Assembly: GCF_013408565.1 (NCBI RefSeq) | Contig: NZ_JACBZX010000001.1 | Span: 558,001-622,000, forward strand | Length of the DNA stretch: 64,000 nucleotides | Direction of reading: 5' to 3' | DNA from: Janibacter alkaliphilus | GTDB taxonomy: Bacteria > Actinomycetota > Actinomycetes > Actinomycetales > Dermatophilaceae | Shown here: in pieces, positions 31,980 through 40,956 of the stretch | How positions within the stretch are numbered: position 1 is the stretch's first letter | How the letters are laid out: each line of letters opens with the position of its first letter | Program-made: the position numbers and the translations under genes | Notes under the pieces: model-generated | Told to the model about the DNA's origin: nothing | The model's input: the letters and a program-made list of their open reading frames with translations, nothing else | Databases searched by the model: none

Positions 31980-32020
31980 CGCAGATGCGGCGCTAGGCTG
32001 AAACCTATGCCGCATCTGCG
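31980..32020 (+). promoter_or_regulatory. Molybdate operon promoter/operator, leaderless, inside a long inverted repeat
   Basis: Perfect 12-bp arms CGCAGATGCGGC (31980-31991) and GCCGCATCTGCG (32009-32020) enclose a 17-bp spacer. The spacer holds the -10 TAGGCT (31994-31999), 7 bp before the start codon at 32007, and the right arm begins at the last base of that codon. A repressor bound here would cover both promoter and start. The first gene encodes an HTH-TOBE protein, so autoregulation by molybdate is the simplest model. Confidence 0.6.
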
Positions 32021-32411
32021 TGTCCAGGAGGCCGCTGCCTACCTCGGGGTCAGCGACGACACCGTGCGTCGCCTGCTCGATCAGGGCGCGCTCGACCCCG
32101 GCCCCGACGAGGGCGGTCGCCGCACCGTCGATGCCCTCTCCCTCGCGCGCCACGCCCGCACCGGCGCGCGCGGGCTGAGCGACCCCACCGGCAGGGCCAC
32201 CTCGGCGCGCAACCGTCTCGTCGGCATCGTCACCGAGATCACCAGCGACACGGTGATGTCCCAGGTCGAGCTGCAGTGCGGCCCCTTCCGGGTGGTCTCG
32301 TTGCTGAGCACCGAGGCGGTCCAGGAGATGCGCCTGGGACCCGGATCGGTCGCGGTCGCGGTGATCAAGTCGACCCAGGTCGTGCTGGAGACCCCGCAGG
32401 GACGCGAGTGA
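32007..32411 (+). CDS. HTH-TOBE (Mop) molybdate-sensing regulator
   Basis: A 134-residue protein. The N-terminus has an excisionase/MerR-type helix-turn-helix ([25 protein letters not shown]), then a short linker with ARNRLVGIV, and a single TOBE/Mop domain at about 68-130 ([56 protein letters not shown]) that would bind molybdate or tungstate. It functionally replaces ModE in this operon. It overlaps modA by 4 bp (GTGA). It probably represses the operon through the surrounding inverted repeat when molybdate is plentiful. Confidence 0.85.
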   Translation: MPHLRVQEAAAYLGVSDDTVRRLLDQGALDPGPDEGGRRTVDALSLARHARTGARGLSDPTGRATSARNRLVGIVTEITSDTVMSQVELQCGPFRVVSLLSTEAVQEMRLGPGSVAVAVIKSTQVVLETPQGRE

Positions 32412-33190
32412 GCCGCACCGCTGCCGCGCACCGGCGCCGGGCGGCCGTGGCCGTCGCCGGGCTCGCCCTGACCGCGGCAGCGGCCGGCTGCGCCGACGAC
32501 GAGACCACGCTCACCGTGCTCGCCGCGGCCAGCCTCCGGGAGCCGATGGAGCAGCTGGCGGCCGACCTGGAGGCCGAGCACGACGGGGTGGAGGTGCGGC
32601 TCTCCTTCGCCGGCTCCTCCGAGCTGGCCAGCCAGGTCCTGCAGGGAGCCCCGGCCGACGTGCTGGTCACCGCCGACGAGCCCACCATGGCGCGGGTCGC
32701 GGACGCCGGTCTGGCCGACGGCGCACCGGAGCTCGTGGCCACCAACCGGATGACGATCGCCACCCCTCCGGGCAACCCGTCCGAGGTCGAGTCCGTCGAC
32801 GACCTCGGCGAAGACCACGGCGGAGACCTCGACCTCGTCGTGTGCGCCCCGCAGGTCCCCTGCGGGGCCGCGGCGCAGCGCGTCGCCGAGACCGCCGGGG
32901 TGACCCTCGCACCGGTCTCGGAGGAGTCGAAGGTCACCGATGTCGTGGCCAAGGTCGCCGCCGGCGAGGCGGACGCCGGCATCGTCTACGTCACCGACAC
33001 CGCTGGTCGCGACGACCTCGACGCGGTGGAGATCCCGGACCGGCTCAACACCACGACCGCCTACCCGGCGGCGGCGCTGACCGGCAGCGCGCACCCGGAG
33101 CTCGCCCGGGAGATGACCGATCTCGTCGTCGCGGACGGCGCCGGCGAGGGCCGGGGCCGGCTCGCGGCCGCGGGCTTCGAGGCACCGTGA
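32408..33190 (+). CDS. modA: Molybdate-binding lipoprotein ModA
   Basis: A 260-residue extracellular binding protein. The signal peptide ends in the lipobox AAGC, so it is lipid-anchored. Mature domain features: [20 protein letters not shown] with the Ser that contacts the oxyanion, [24 protein letters not shown] with the second Ser, and [11 protein letters not shown] near the end. GTG start at 32408, coupled to the upstream regulator. Molybdate is more likely than tungstate or sulfate given the TOBE regulator and ModB/C. Confidence 0.92.
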   Translation: MSRTAAAHRRRAAVAVAGLALTAAAAGCADDETTLTVLAAASLREPMEQLAADLEAEHDGVEVRLSFAGSSELASQVLQGAPADVLVTADEPTMARVADAGLADGAPELVATNRMTIATPPGNPSEVESVDDLGEDHGGDLDLVVCAPQVPCGAAAQRVAETAGVTLAPVSEESKVTDVVAKVAAGEADAGIVYVTDTAGRDDLDAVEIPDRLNTTTAYPAAALTGSAHPELAREMTDLVVADGAGEGRGRLAAAGFEAP

Positions 33191-33960
33191 GCCGGGTCCC
33201 CGCCTGGGCCTACCTGCCGGCCGCGCTGGGCGCGCTGCTGGTGACCCTGCCGGTGCTCGGTCTCGTCGCCGCCATCGATCTCGGCTCGCTGCCGACGCTG
33301 CTCACCTCGCCGGCAGCGCTCGACGCGCTGTGGCTGAGCCTGCGGACCTCGACGGCGGCCACCGTGCTCAGCCTGCTGCTCGGGGTGCCGCTGGCGCTCT
33401 GCCTGGCCCGGGTGCCGCGGCTGGACAGCACGCTGCTGCGCACCCTGGTGCTGCTGCCCCTCGTGCTGCCCCCGGTCGTCGCCGGGCTGGCGCTGCTCAC
33501 CCTGCTGGGTCGGCGCGGGCTGCTCGGGAGCCAGCTCGACGCCCTGGGCGTGGACATCGCCTTCTCCACCGCCGCCGTTGTCATCGCCCAGACGTTCGTG
33601 GCGATGCCCTTCCTCGTGGTGAGCCTGGAGGGAGCGCTGCGCGCCGTCGGCGACCGGCACGAAGGGGTGGCCGCCACCCTGGGTGCCTCCCCCGGCGTCG
33701 TGCTGCGCCGGGTCACGCTGCCGCTGGTGCGGCCGGCGCTGGTCTCCGGGACGGTGCTCACCTTCGCCCGGGCGCTCGGGGAGTTCGGTGCGACGCTGAC
33801 CTTCGCCGGGTCGCTGCAGGGCACCACCCGCACCCTGCCGCTGGAGATCTACCTGCAGCGCGAGACCGACCCGGACGCGGCGGTCGCGCTGTCGGTGCTG
33901 CTGGTCGTGGTCGCCGTGGTCGTCATCGTGCTGGCCCGGCCGTGGCAGGTGCGCCGATGA
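33187..33960 (+). CDS. modB: Molybdate ABC transporter permease ModB
   Basis: A 257-residue membrane permease with about five or six helices. The coupling motif is [29 protein letters not shown], and [30 protein letters not shown] is a strong ModB signature. GTG 33187 overlaps the modA stop and the 3' end overlaps modC, so the whole operon is translationally coupled. Confidence 0.93.
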   Translation: MSRVPAWAYLPAALGALLVTLPVLGLVAAIDLGSLPTLLTSPAALDALWLSLRTSTAATVLSLLLGVPLALCLARVPRLDSTLLRTLVLLPLVLPPVVAGLALLTLLGRRGLLGSQLDALGVDIAFSTAAVVIAQTFVAMPFLVVSLEGALRAVGDRHEGVAATLGASPGVVLRRVTLPLVRPALVSGTVLTFARALGEFGATLTFAGSLQGTTRTLPLEIYLQRETDPDAAVALSVLLVVVAVVVIVLARPWQVRR

Positions 33961-34997
33961 GCGGGCTGTCCGTGCGGCTGCGGGACGTGGCCCGGCGGGT
34001 GGCCGTCGACCTGTCGATGCAGGCCGGGCGCACCACCGCGCTGCTCGGGCCGAACGGCGCCGGCAAGTCCACGGTGCTCACCGCGGTCGCCGGCACCCAC
34101 CGCCCTGACGAGGTCGACGTCCGGCTGGGTGGGCGCGACCTGAGCGGGCTGGCGGCGCACCGGCGCCGGGTCGCGCTGCTGGCCCAGGACCCGTTGCTGC
34201 TGCCGCACCTGGACGCCCTCGACAACGTCGCCTTCGCGCCGCGCGCCCAGGGCCGGGGCCGTCGCGAGGCGCGGCGCCTGGCCGCGGGGTGGCTCGAGAC
34301 CGTCGGGGCCACGGGGCTGGAGGACCGGCGCCCCGCGCAGCTGTCCGGGGGGCAGGCGCAGCGGGTGGCGATCGCCCGAGCGCTCGCGGCCGAGCCGGAG
34401 GCGCTGCTGCTGGACGAGCCGCTGGCGGCGCTCGACGTGGACGCCGCCCCGGAGATCCGGCACGTGCTGCGCCAGGTGCTCGCCGGCCGCACGGTCGTGC
34501 TGGTCACCCACGACGTCGTCGACGCCGCGCTGCTGGCCGACCAGGCGGTGGTCCTCGAGCAGGGTCGGGTGGTCGAGTCCGGCCCGGTGACCGATCTGCT
34601 GTCGGCGCCGCGCACCCCCTTCGCCGCCCGGCTGGCCGGGACGAACCTGCTGCAGGGCCGGGCCGTCGACGGCGGGCTGCAGGCCACCGACGGGACGGTG
34701 ATGCGCGGCATCGGCGGCGAGCAGCTGGCCCCGGGCACGGCAGCTGTGGCGACCTTCCGGCCGGACACGGTCGCGGTGCACGCCGCGCCGCCCGGCGGCA
34801 GCCCGCGCACCGTGCTGCCCGGCGAGGTGGTCGCCGTCGAGCCCTCCGGGTCGGCCGTGCGGCTCCGGGTCCGGTCCACGATGGGGGTGCTCGTCGCCGA
34901 CCTCACCCCGGCAGCGGTCGCCGAGCTCGACCTGCGCACCGGCGCGCGGGTGCACCTGGCGGTCAAGGCCGCCGCGGTACGCATCAGCCAGGCCTGA
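33957..34997 (+). CDS. modC: Molybdate ABC transporter ATPase ModC
   Basis: A 346-residue ATPase powering the transporter. Walker A is [11 protein letters not shown], the Q-loop [22 protein letters not shown], the signature [15 protein letters not shown], Walker [20 protein letters not shown], the switch His in [12 protein letters not shown]-terminal TOBE domain (about 285-343, [19 protein letters not shown]) may bind molybdate and inhibit the ATPase, as in other ModC proteins. The gene ends the operon; 34998-35102 has only a short direct repeat GAGCCGACGCCGC. Confidence 0.92.
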   Translation: MSGLSVRLRDVARRVAVDLSMQAGRTTALLGPNGAGKSTVLTAVAGTHRPDEVDVRLGGRDLSGLAAHRRRVALLAQDPLLLPHLDALDNVAFAPRAQGRGRREARRLAAGWLETVGATGLEDRRPAQLSGGQAQRVAIARALAAEPEALLLDEPLAALDVDAAPEIRHVLRQVLAGRTVVLVTHDVVDAALLADQAVVLEQGRVVESGPVTDLLSAPRTPFAARLAGTNLLQGRAVDGGLQATDGTVMRGIGGEQLAPGTAAVATFRPDTVAVHAAPPGGSPRTVLPGEVVAVEPSGSAVRLRVRSTMGVLVADLTPAAVAELDLRTGARVHLAVKAAAVRISQA

Positions 34998-35102
34998 GCC
35001 GACGCCGCGCCGGACGATCGCCAGCACCCGCACGAGCCGACGCCGCAAGTCAGCGGTGCACCTCAGTCGGGCCACAGCCACCCCACAGCGGCCGGGGCGA
35101 GC

Positions 35103-37271
35103 GTGGCCGGCATGGCATCCACGACTCTGGCCCGCACCTCGGGCAGCGGCACCCGCACCCCCTTCGTGCGTCCCGCCGGCGGCACCGACCGCTCCGGCGA
35201 CGGCGCACGACCCACCGGCCGCCTCGCCCGGCTGTGGCGCGGCCCGGCCGACGACCCGGCCTGGGCCCGGCCGGCGCTGCTGGCGCTGCTGGCCCTGACC
35301 CTGGTCACCTACACCTGGAACCTCACCGCCAGCGGCTGGGCCAACTCCTTCTACTCCGCCGCGGTGCAGGCGGGCAGCGAGTCGTGGACCGCCTTCTTCT
35401 ACGGCAGCTCGGACGCGGCGAACGCCATCACCGTCGACAAGCCCCCGGCATCGCTGTGGGTGATGGCGCTGTCGGTGCGGATCTTCGGGCTGAGCAGCGC
35501 CGCGATCCTCATGCCGCAGGTACTCATGGGTGTGGCCACCACCGGGGTCGTCGCGGCCACCGTGAAGCGGGTCTCCGGGCCCGCCGCGGGGCTGCTGGCC
35601 GGTGCGATCTTCGCGCTCACCCCGGTCGCGGTGCTCATGTTCCGCTTCAACAACCCCGACGCGCTGCTCACCCTGCTCATGGCGCTCGGTGCCTGGGCGA
35701 CGATGAAGGCCGTCGAGAAGGGGTCGATCCGCTGGATGGCGCTGGTCGGCGTGCTGCTGGGCCTGGGCTTCCTCACCAAGACCCTGCAGGTGCTGCTCGT
35801 CGTGCCGTTCTTCGGCATCGCGTACCTCGTCGCCGCGCAGACCACGCTCAAGCGCCGCATCCTCGGCTCCCTCGCCGGCATCGGCGCGATGATCGCCGCC
35901 GGTGGTTGGTGGGCCGCCATCGTCGAGCTGGTGCCGGAGGACGCCCGCCCCTACATCGGCGGCAGCCAGACCAACTCCTTCCTCGAGCTCACCTTCGACT
36001 ACAACGGGCTCGGCCGGCTCAACGGTGAGGAGACCGGCTCGGTCGGCGGCGGTGGCGGCTGGGGCGAGACCGGCATCACCCGGATGTTCTCCTCGGCGAT
36101 CGGCGGTCAGATCTCGTGGCTGATCCCGGCCGCGCTGATCCTGCTCGTCGCCGGGCTGTGGGCGCGTGGCCGCGCGCCGCGCACCGACGGGCGCCGGGCC
36201 GGCTACCTGGTGTGGGGCGGCTGGCTGCTGGTGACGCTGCTGACCTTCTCCTTCATGGCCGGGATCTTCCACGAGTACTACACGGTGGCGCTGGCCCCGG
36301 CCATCGGAGCGCTCGTCGGGATGGGCGTCGCCGACATGTGGGACCTGCGCCACCGGCTGGTCGGTCGGCTGGTCCTCGCGGCGGCGCTCGCCGCGACCGC
36401 GGTCTGGGGCTTCGTCCTGCTGAGCCGGACCACGGAGTACGGCAGCTGGCTGCGCTTCACCGTGCTCGCCCTCGGGCTGGCCACCGCGGCACTGATCGTC
36501 GTCGCCGACCGGCTGCACCGGCGGACCGCGCCGGTGCTGGTGGCGGCGGCGCTGGTCGCCGCGCTGGCCGGGCCGACCGCCTACACGGTGACGACCCTGT
36601 CCGAAGGGCACAGCGGCTCGATCGTCACCGCCGGCCCCAGCACCGGTGGCGGCATGGGCGGCGGTCCCGGTGGTGGCGCCGGTGGAGGTGCCGGTGGTCC
36701 TGGTGGCGGGACCCCGCCCGGCGGGACGCAGGACGGCACCACCCAGGGCATGACCCCGCCGAGCACCCAGGACGGCACGAGCCAGGACGGCACCACCCAG
36801 GGCACCGCGCCCGGGGGCACGGGTCAGACCGGCACGCCGCAGGCCGGCGGTGGCGGCATGGGCGGGCTGCTCGACGCCTCCACCCCGAGCACCGAGGTCG
36901 TCGCGGCGCTCTCGGCGGACAGCGACGAGTACACCTGGGTGGCCGCGGCCGTGGGCAGCCAGAGCGCGGCCGGCCTGCAGCTGGGCACCGAGCTCCCGGT
37001 GATGTCGATCGGCGGCTTCAACGGCTCGGACCCGAGCCCGACCCTGGAGGAGTTCCAGCAGTACGTGGCCGACGGTGAGATCCACTACCTGCTCGCCTCC
37101 AGCGGGATGGGCGGGATGGGCGGCAGCGACGGCGGGTCGGACTCCGGGTCGGAGATCCTCGAGTGGGCCGCCGCGAGCTACACCGAGGTGACCATCGGGT
37201 CGCAGACCTTCTACGACCTCACCCAGCCGCTGGAGTCCGGGTCCGACACGAGCAGCACGGAGGCCTCGTGA
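35103..37271 (+). CDS. GT39/ArnT-like membrane glycosyltransferase (YkcB-type)
   Basis: A 722-residue integral membrane enzyme likely to transfer a sugar from a polyprenyl-phosphate donor to an envelope acceptor. About 11-13 hydrophobic helices occupy residues 55-500, with the conserved acceptor/donor segment NAITVDKPPASLWV and FRFNNPDALLTLLMALGAWA. A Gly-rich then Thr/Gln-rich linker (about 510-590) leads to an extracellular globular domain (about 595-705, STEVVAALSADSDEYTWVAAAVG, LPVMSIGGFNGSDPSPTLEEF) of the YkcA/B C-terminal type. It is next to a GT2-GtrA protein, as ykcB-ykcC in Bacillus. The start may be GTG 35103 or the in-frame ATG at 35112. The sugar is unknown. Confidence 0.8.
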   Translation: MAGMASTTLARTSGSGTRTPFVRPAGGTDRSGDGARPTGRLARLWRGPADDPAWARPALLALLALTLVTYTWNLTASGWANSFYSAAVQAGSESWTAFFYGSSDAANAITVDKPPASLWVMALSVRIFGLSSAAILMPQVLMGVATTGVVAATVKRVSGPAAGLLAGAIFALTPVAVLMFRFNNPDALLTLLMALGAWATMKAVEKGSIRWMALVGVLLGLGFLTKTLQVLLVVPFFGIAYLVAAQTTLKRRILGSLAGIGAMIAAGGWWAAIVELVPEDARPYIGGSQTNSFLELTFDYNGLGRLNGEETGSVGGGGGWGETGITRMFSSAIGGQISWLIPAALILLVAGLWARGRAPRTDGRRAGYLVWGGWLLVTLLTFSFMAGIFHEYYTVALAPAIGALVGMGVADMWDLRHRLVGRLVLAAALAATAVWGFVLLSRTTEYGSWLRFTVLALGLATAALIVVADRLHRRTAPVLVAAALVAALAGPTAYTVTTLSEGHSGSIVTAGPSTGGGMGGGPGGGAGGGAGGPGGGTPPGGTQDGTTQGMTPPSTQDGTSQDGTTQGTAPGGTGQTGTPQAGGGGMGGLLDASTPSTEVVAALSADSDEYTWVAAAVGSQSAAGLQLGTELPVMSIGGFNGSDPSPTLEEFQQYVADGEIHYLLASSGMGGMGGSDGGSDSGSEILEWAAASYTEVTIGSQTFYDLTQPLESGSDTSSTEAS

Positions 37272-38503
37272 TGGCCGCCGCCACCGACGGGTCCGCGATC
37301 GCGCTGGCCGGGGAGCGCATGCAGCGCTCCCCGGCCGGGGCGCCCACCCCGGTGCTCGACATCGTCGTGCCGGTCTACGACGAGGAGGCCACCCTGGCCG
37401 CCTGCGTCCACCGGCTGCGCGCACACCTGCTCGCCACCTTCCCCTACCCCTTCCGGATCACGGTGGCGGACAACGCCAGCACCGACGACACCTGGCGGGT
37501 GGCCACCGAGCTGGTGGAGCAGCTGCCGCAGGTGGCCGCCGTGCACCTGCCGCAGAAGGGGCGCGGCCGGGCGCTGAAGCACGTGTGGGCCGCCTCGGAC
37601 GCCCCGGTGCTGGCGTACACCGACGTGGACCTCTCCACCGACCTCGACGCGCTGTGGCCGCTGGTCGCGCCGCTGATGTCCGGCCACTCCGACCTGGCGA
37701 TCGGCACCCGGCTGAGCCGCTCGTCGCGGGTGGTGCGCGGCACGCTGCGCGAGACCACCTCTCGCGGCTACAACCTCATCCTGAGGGCGGCGCTGGGCGC
37801 CGGCTTCTCCGACGCGCAGTGCGGGTTCAAGGCGATCCGGGCGGACGTGGCGGCCGAGCTGCTGCCGCTGGTGGAGGACCCGACGTGGTTCTTCGACACC
37901 GAGCTGCTGGTGCTCGCCGAGCGCTGCGAGCTGCGCATCCACGAGGTGCCGGTGGACTGGTGGGACGACCCGGACAGCCGGGTCGACGTCGTCGGGACCG
38001 CGCGGGACGACCTGCGCGGGGTGTGGCGGATGCACCGCTCCTTCGCCCGCGGCGACCTGCCGGTGGAGGACATCCGCGACCGGATGGGTCGGCTCTCGCC
38101 GCCGGACGCCGGGGTCGGCGCGCAGGCGATCCGCTTCGCGCTCGTCGGGGCCGGGACGACGCTGCTGCACCTGGGCCTCTTCGCGCTGCTCTCGACCACG
38201 GTGCTCGGGCTCGACGCGCAGGTCGCCAACCTCGTGGCGCTGCTGCTGGCGACCGTGGTGAACACGGCGGCCAACCGGCGCTGGACCTTCGGCATCACCG
38301 ACCCGAAGGGGGCGCTGGGTCACCAGGTGCAGGGGCTGGCGATCTTCGCCGGCACGTGGGCGCTGACCGCCGGCGGGCTCGCCGCGCTGCTGGCGGTGCT
38401 GCCGCACGCGCCGACGGCCCTGCAGACCTTCGTCGTCGGCGGGTGCACGGTGGCGGCGACGATCGGCAAGTTCCTCGTCATGCGCCGCTGGCGCTCCCCC
38501 TGA
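37271..38503 (+). CDS. Bifunctional GT2 glycosyltransferase / GtrA-type membrane protein
   Basis: A 410-residue fusion. Residues about 25-260 are a GT-A fold glycosyltransferase like dolichol/polyprenyl-phosphate mannose synthases: DIVVPVYDEEATL, the nucleotide region ADNASTDDTW, and the metal-binding DxD in YTDVDLSTDLDAL; QCGFKAIRADVA and DTELLVLAER also fit. Residues about 285-405 form a GtrA-like four-helix membrane domain. It should make the lipid-linked sugar and flip it for the GT39 partner just upstream. ATG 37271 shares one base with the preceding stop (GTG 37268 is an alternative), so the two are coupled. Confidence 0.87.
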   Translation: MAAATDGSAIALAGERMQRSPAGAPTPVLDIVVPVYDEEATLAACVHRLRAHLLATFPYPFRITVADNASTDDTWRVATELVEQLPQVAAVHLPQKGRGRALKHVWAASDAPVLAYTDVDLSTDLDALWPLVAPLMSGHSDLAIGTRLSRSSRVVRGTLRETTSRGYNLILRAALGAGFSDAQCGFKAIRADVAAELLPLVEDPTWFFDTELLVLAERCELRIHEVPVDWWDDPDSRVDVVGTARDDLRGVWRMHRSFARGDLPVEDIRDRMGRLSPPDAGVGAQAIRFALVGAGTTLLHLGLFALLSTTVLGLDAQVANLVALLLATVVNTAANRRWTFGITDPKGALGHQVQGLAIFAGTWALTAGGLAALLAVLPHAPTALQTFVVGGCTVAATIGKFLVMRRWRSP

Positions 38504-38514
38504 CCCTCTCCCCC

Positions 38515-38660
38515 GCAACTGCCCGGGCAATTCACACCACCCTCCGCAACTGCCCGGGCAATTCGCACCACCCTCCGCAACTGCCCGGGCAATTCACACC
38601 ACCCTCCGCAACTGCCCGGGCAAATCACACCACCCTCCGCAACTGCCCGGACAGTTGCGC
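38515..38660. repeat. Tandem array of five exact 31-bp-period units, type 2
   Basis: Units start at 38515, 38546, 38577, 38608 and 38639. Consensus: GCAACTGCCCGGGCAATTCA then CACCACCCTCC. The last unit is altered to GCAACTGCCCGGACAGTTGC, which turns it into an inverted repeat that closes the array. Same family as 18253-18456. It starts 12 bp after the stop of the glycosyltransferase gene and ends before a terminator and the tRNA-Ser end. Confidence 0.92.
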
Positions 38661-38688
38661 ACGAGCCGCGGAGGGCTGGAGGGCACGA

Positions 38689-38723
38689 CGAAGGGCCCCA
38701 CGGATCGACCGTGGGGCCCTTCG
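38689..38723. terminator. GC-rich terminator hairpin
   Basis: 15-bp perfect arms, CGAAGGGCCCCACGG (38689-38703) and CCGTGGGGCCCTTCG (38709-38723), loop ATCGA. It follows the repeat array on the + strand and the tRNA-Ser on the - strand. Confidence 0.8.
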
Positions 38724-38728
38724 GGTGC

Positions 38729-38822
38729 TGGCGGAGGCGGAGGGATTTGAACCCTCGATGGGGTTGTAGCCCCAAACCCGCTTAGCAGGCGGGCGCCATA
38801 GACCGGACTAGGCGACGCCTCC
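38729..38822 (-). tRNA. tRNA-Ser (anticodon GCT)
   Basis: Read leftwards: acceptor GGAGGCG/CGCCTCC, D-arm with GCCTAGTCCGGTCTATGGC, anticodon stem CCCGC/GCGGG with loop CTGCTAA, long variable arm TTGGGGCTACAACCCCA typical of serine tRNAs, T-loop TTCAAAT, and encoded CCA at 38731-38729. 94 nt with CCA. Confidence 0.95.
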
Positions 38823-38878
38823 AGACAACCCGGACAGGCTAGCCGCCACCCTCGGCGCGCACCAAGTCGGGCACGGAC

Positions 38879-38909
38879 GAGGCCCCCCACCCAGCGGGTG
38901 GAGGGCCTC
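38879..38909 (-). terminator. Terminator of the cold-shock gene
   Basis: Arms GAGGCCCCCCACCC and GGGTGGAGGGCCTC (one mismatch) with loop AGC, 25-55 bp after the cold-shock stop. Confidence 0.75.
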
Positions 38910-38933
38910 GGTCTCAGGCTGGTGCGTGCCTCG

Positions 38934-39137
38934 TCAGACGGGGCGGACGCGGTCGGCCTGCGGGCCCTTCGGGCCCTGGGTCACCTCGAACTCGACGCGC
39001 TGCGCCTCGTCCAGGGTGCGGTAGCCGGTGGTGTCGATCGCCGAGTAGTGGACGAAGACGTCCGGGCCACCCTCGTCCTGCGCGATGAAGCCGAAGCCCT
39101 TCTCAGCGTTGAACCACTTGACGGTTCCCTGTGCCAT
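38934..39137 (-). CDS. Cold-shock-domain protein (CspA type)
   Basis: A 67-residue single-stranded RNA/DNA-binding chaperone. RNP1 is KGFGFIAQ and RNP2 VFVHYSAI; the start [16 protein letters not shown] is typical of actinobacterial Csp proteins. The gene has a good ribosome-binding site (GAAGGAAAG) and a long untranslated upstream region, as expected of cold-shock genes controlled at the RNA level. Single gene with its own terminator. Confidence 0.95.
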   Translation of the reverse strand: MAQGTVKWFNAEKGFGFIAQDEGGPDVFVHYSAIDTTGYRTLDEAQRVEFEVTQGPKGPQADRVRPV

Positions 39138-39449
39138 GCGGTGTATCTCTTTCCTTCTGCGGAACTACTGGGCCGCGGGGGTGCGGTCCCACGCTTGCTT
39201 GCAAGCCCCCTCGGACAGGCGCCGCGTGGCCCCTGGAAACTCTTGGGCACCGCTGGGTGCGGGCCCCTTCGCTACGTGCGAGAAGTCGTACTGCAATGCG
39301 CGCACGACGCTATCAGCAAGATCCCCTCGGCGACGGGTCGAGAGCCTCTGCTGACCTGATGTTCACCTGCGACGTTCACCTGCGCGGTGGGCATCGGGTC
39401 GGCTCACCACGACCTGCGGCACCACCGGCTCGACGACCGACGGCTCACC
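39138..39449 (-). promoter_or_regulatory. Upstream region of the cold-shock gene, likely long 5' leader
   Basis: 312 bp without a gene. The part near the gene (39138-39290) is GC-rich with pairing potential, including the palindrome GCTTGCAAGC at about 39193-39202. GC falls beyond 39290, where a promoter is likely but I cannot fix hexamers. The end near 39449 is the 3' side of the protease gene. Leaders of this kind fold differently in the cold; that is family knowledge, not seen here. Confidence 0.4.
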
Positions 39450-40919
39450 TCAGCCGCTCTGCTGGTCGCGCCGCAGGGTCCGCTCGAAGAGGCTGCGGGT
39501 CTCGGCGGGCAGCACCGGCTCGGGGATGGAGACGTCCAGCGGCGGCTGCTCGCAGGTCAGGCCGTAGCAGAAGCCGTCCGGACGCTGCGGGGTCTGCGCG
39601 GCCATCCGCTGCAGCTCCTGCGGCTGCTGCAGCAGGCTCTGATAGCTGCGGGCGTCGCCGTCCGGCATCTCGTCCAGGCGCACCCGTCGCTCCTGGGCCA
39701 CCCCGGCGACCCCGCCGGTGCGGCGCACGGTGACCTCGGCCCCCGGGGGCACCTCGGCCGATCCGTCGGCACCGCTGGTCTCGTCCGTCTCGTCTGCCGG
39801 AGCGGGCGCCTGCCCGTCCGTGCCGGTCCCGTCCGGGCCGACGGCACCCCCGCCGTCGCCGCCCAGGACGCCGACCTGCTGCCAGGCCTGGCGCACCGCC
39901 CGGGTCTGCTCCGCCTCCTCGCCGAAGCGGGCCGTGGCTGCGTCGATGGTCAGCCCCGCGAAGGTGACGAAGTCGCAGTCCGCGCTGATGTCGCCGGTGA
40001 TGGTGTCGAACCAGATCTGCCCCGGGTCGCCCCAGGCGTTGCCGCCGAGGCTCGTGGCGAGCACGTGGAAGGCCTTGTTCGGGATGCCGGAGTTGATGTG
40101 CACCCCGCCGTTGTCCTCGGTGGTCTCGACGTAGTCGCGCATGTGGCCGGGCTGCGGGTCGGTGCCCAGGCGCGGGTCGTCGTAGGCGCTGCCGGGCTCG
40201 GCCATCGAGCGCAGCGCACGGCCCTGCACCCCTTCGGCGAGGAGCTCGGCGCCGATGAGCCAGTCGGCGGTGCCCGCGTCCTGACCGAGCGCGCGCTGCT
40301 TGACGAGCACCCCGAAGACGTCGGAGACGTGCTCGTTGAGCGCGCCCGACTGGCCCTGGTAGTTCAGGCCCGACGTGTACTGCGTCGTGCCGTGCGCCAG
40401 CTCGTGACCGATGACGTCGAGGGAGCGGGTGAAGGAGAGGAAGACCTCGCCGTCCCCGTCGCCGAAGACCATCTGCGAGCCGTCCCAGAAGGCGTTGTCG
40501 TAGGCCTGCCCGTAGTGGACCGTGGCCAGCAGCGGCAGCCCCTGCCCGTCGAGGGAGTTGCGCCCGTACTCCTCCTGCCACAGCGCCCAGGTCTCGCCGA
40601 GCCCGTCGTAGGCCTGGTCGGCGGCCTCGTCACCGGTGGCGGGGTCCCCTTCGCCACGGACCACCTCGCCGGGCAGCGTCTGGGTGCCGCCGGCGTCGTG
40701 GACGGTGCGCTGCGGTCCGGTCGCGTCGCCGCGGGCCTCCTGGGGCGGGAAGGGCGTGCTCGTGGTGGGCTGGGTGGCGACGCCGCGCAGCCCCTGGCGT
40801 GCGGCAGAGCGGTCCTCGGTGAGCTGCAGGGTGGCGCGGGCGGTGGCGGCCAGCCGTTCGTCGCCGGAGTCGGCCATCCGGCGGAGCATGTGCGGGGGGA
40901 CGATGCTGCAGCGGCTCAT
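39450..40919 (-). CDS. Protealysin-like M4 metallopeptidase fused to an emfourin-like inhibitor domain
   Basis: A 489-residue protein. Residues 1-20 (MSRCSIVPPHMLRRMA) match the short PPxML propeptide motif of protealysin-like proteases, with no signal peptide. Residues about 85-345 are the thermolysin-type catalytic domain: zinc ligands His172 and His176 in GHELAH, Glu173 catalytic, third ligand Glu196 in NEHVSD. A Gly/Asp/Pro-rich linker (about 346-394) leads to a C-terminal domain at 395-489 (VTVRRTGGVAGVAQERRVRLD, PDGFCYGLT, PVLPAETRSLFERTL) with the pattern of emfourin, the proteinaceous inhibitor normally encoded separately beside such proteases. The start ATG 40919 is fixed by the propeptide motif. 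The inhibitor assignment is from pattern memory. Confidence 0.8.
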   Translation of the reverse strand: MSRCSIVPPHMLRRMADSGDERLAATARATLQLTEDRSAARQGLRGVATQPTTSTPFPPQEARGDATGPQRTVHDAGGTQTLPGEVVRGEGDPATGDEAADQAYDGLGETWALWQEEYGRNSLDGQGLPLLATVHYGQAYDNAFWDGSQMVFGDGDGEVFLSFTRSLDVIGHELAHGTTQYTSGLNYQGQSGALNEHVSDVFGVLVKQRALGQDAGTADWLIGAELLAEGVQGRALRSMAEPGSAYDDPRLGTDPQPGHMRDYVETTEDNGGVHINSGIPNKAFHVLATSLGGNAWGDPGQIWFDTITGDISADCDFVTFAGLTIDAATARFGEEAEQTRAVRQAWQQVGVLGGDGGGAVGPDGTGTDGQAPAPADETDETSGADGSAEVPPGAEVTVRRTGGVAGVAQERRVRLDEMPDGDARSYQSLLQQPQELQRMAAQTPQRPDGFCYGLTCEQPPLDVSIPEPVLPAETRSLFERTLRRDQQSG

Positions 40920-40956
40920 GTCTCCAGTGGACCACCGATCACCGACAGCCGCGCGT

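Noticed and set aside
33849..37424. A 1191-codon minus-strand frame across modC and the glycosyltransferase
   Set aside because: Low-complexity Arg/Gly/Ala/His product with no domains; produced by GC bias opposite real genes.
39138..39449. A small gene in the cold-shock upstream region
   Set aside because: Short frames there have no ribosome-binding site or protein-like composition, and a long untranslated leader is normal for this gene family.
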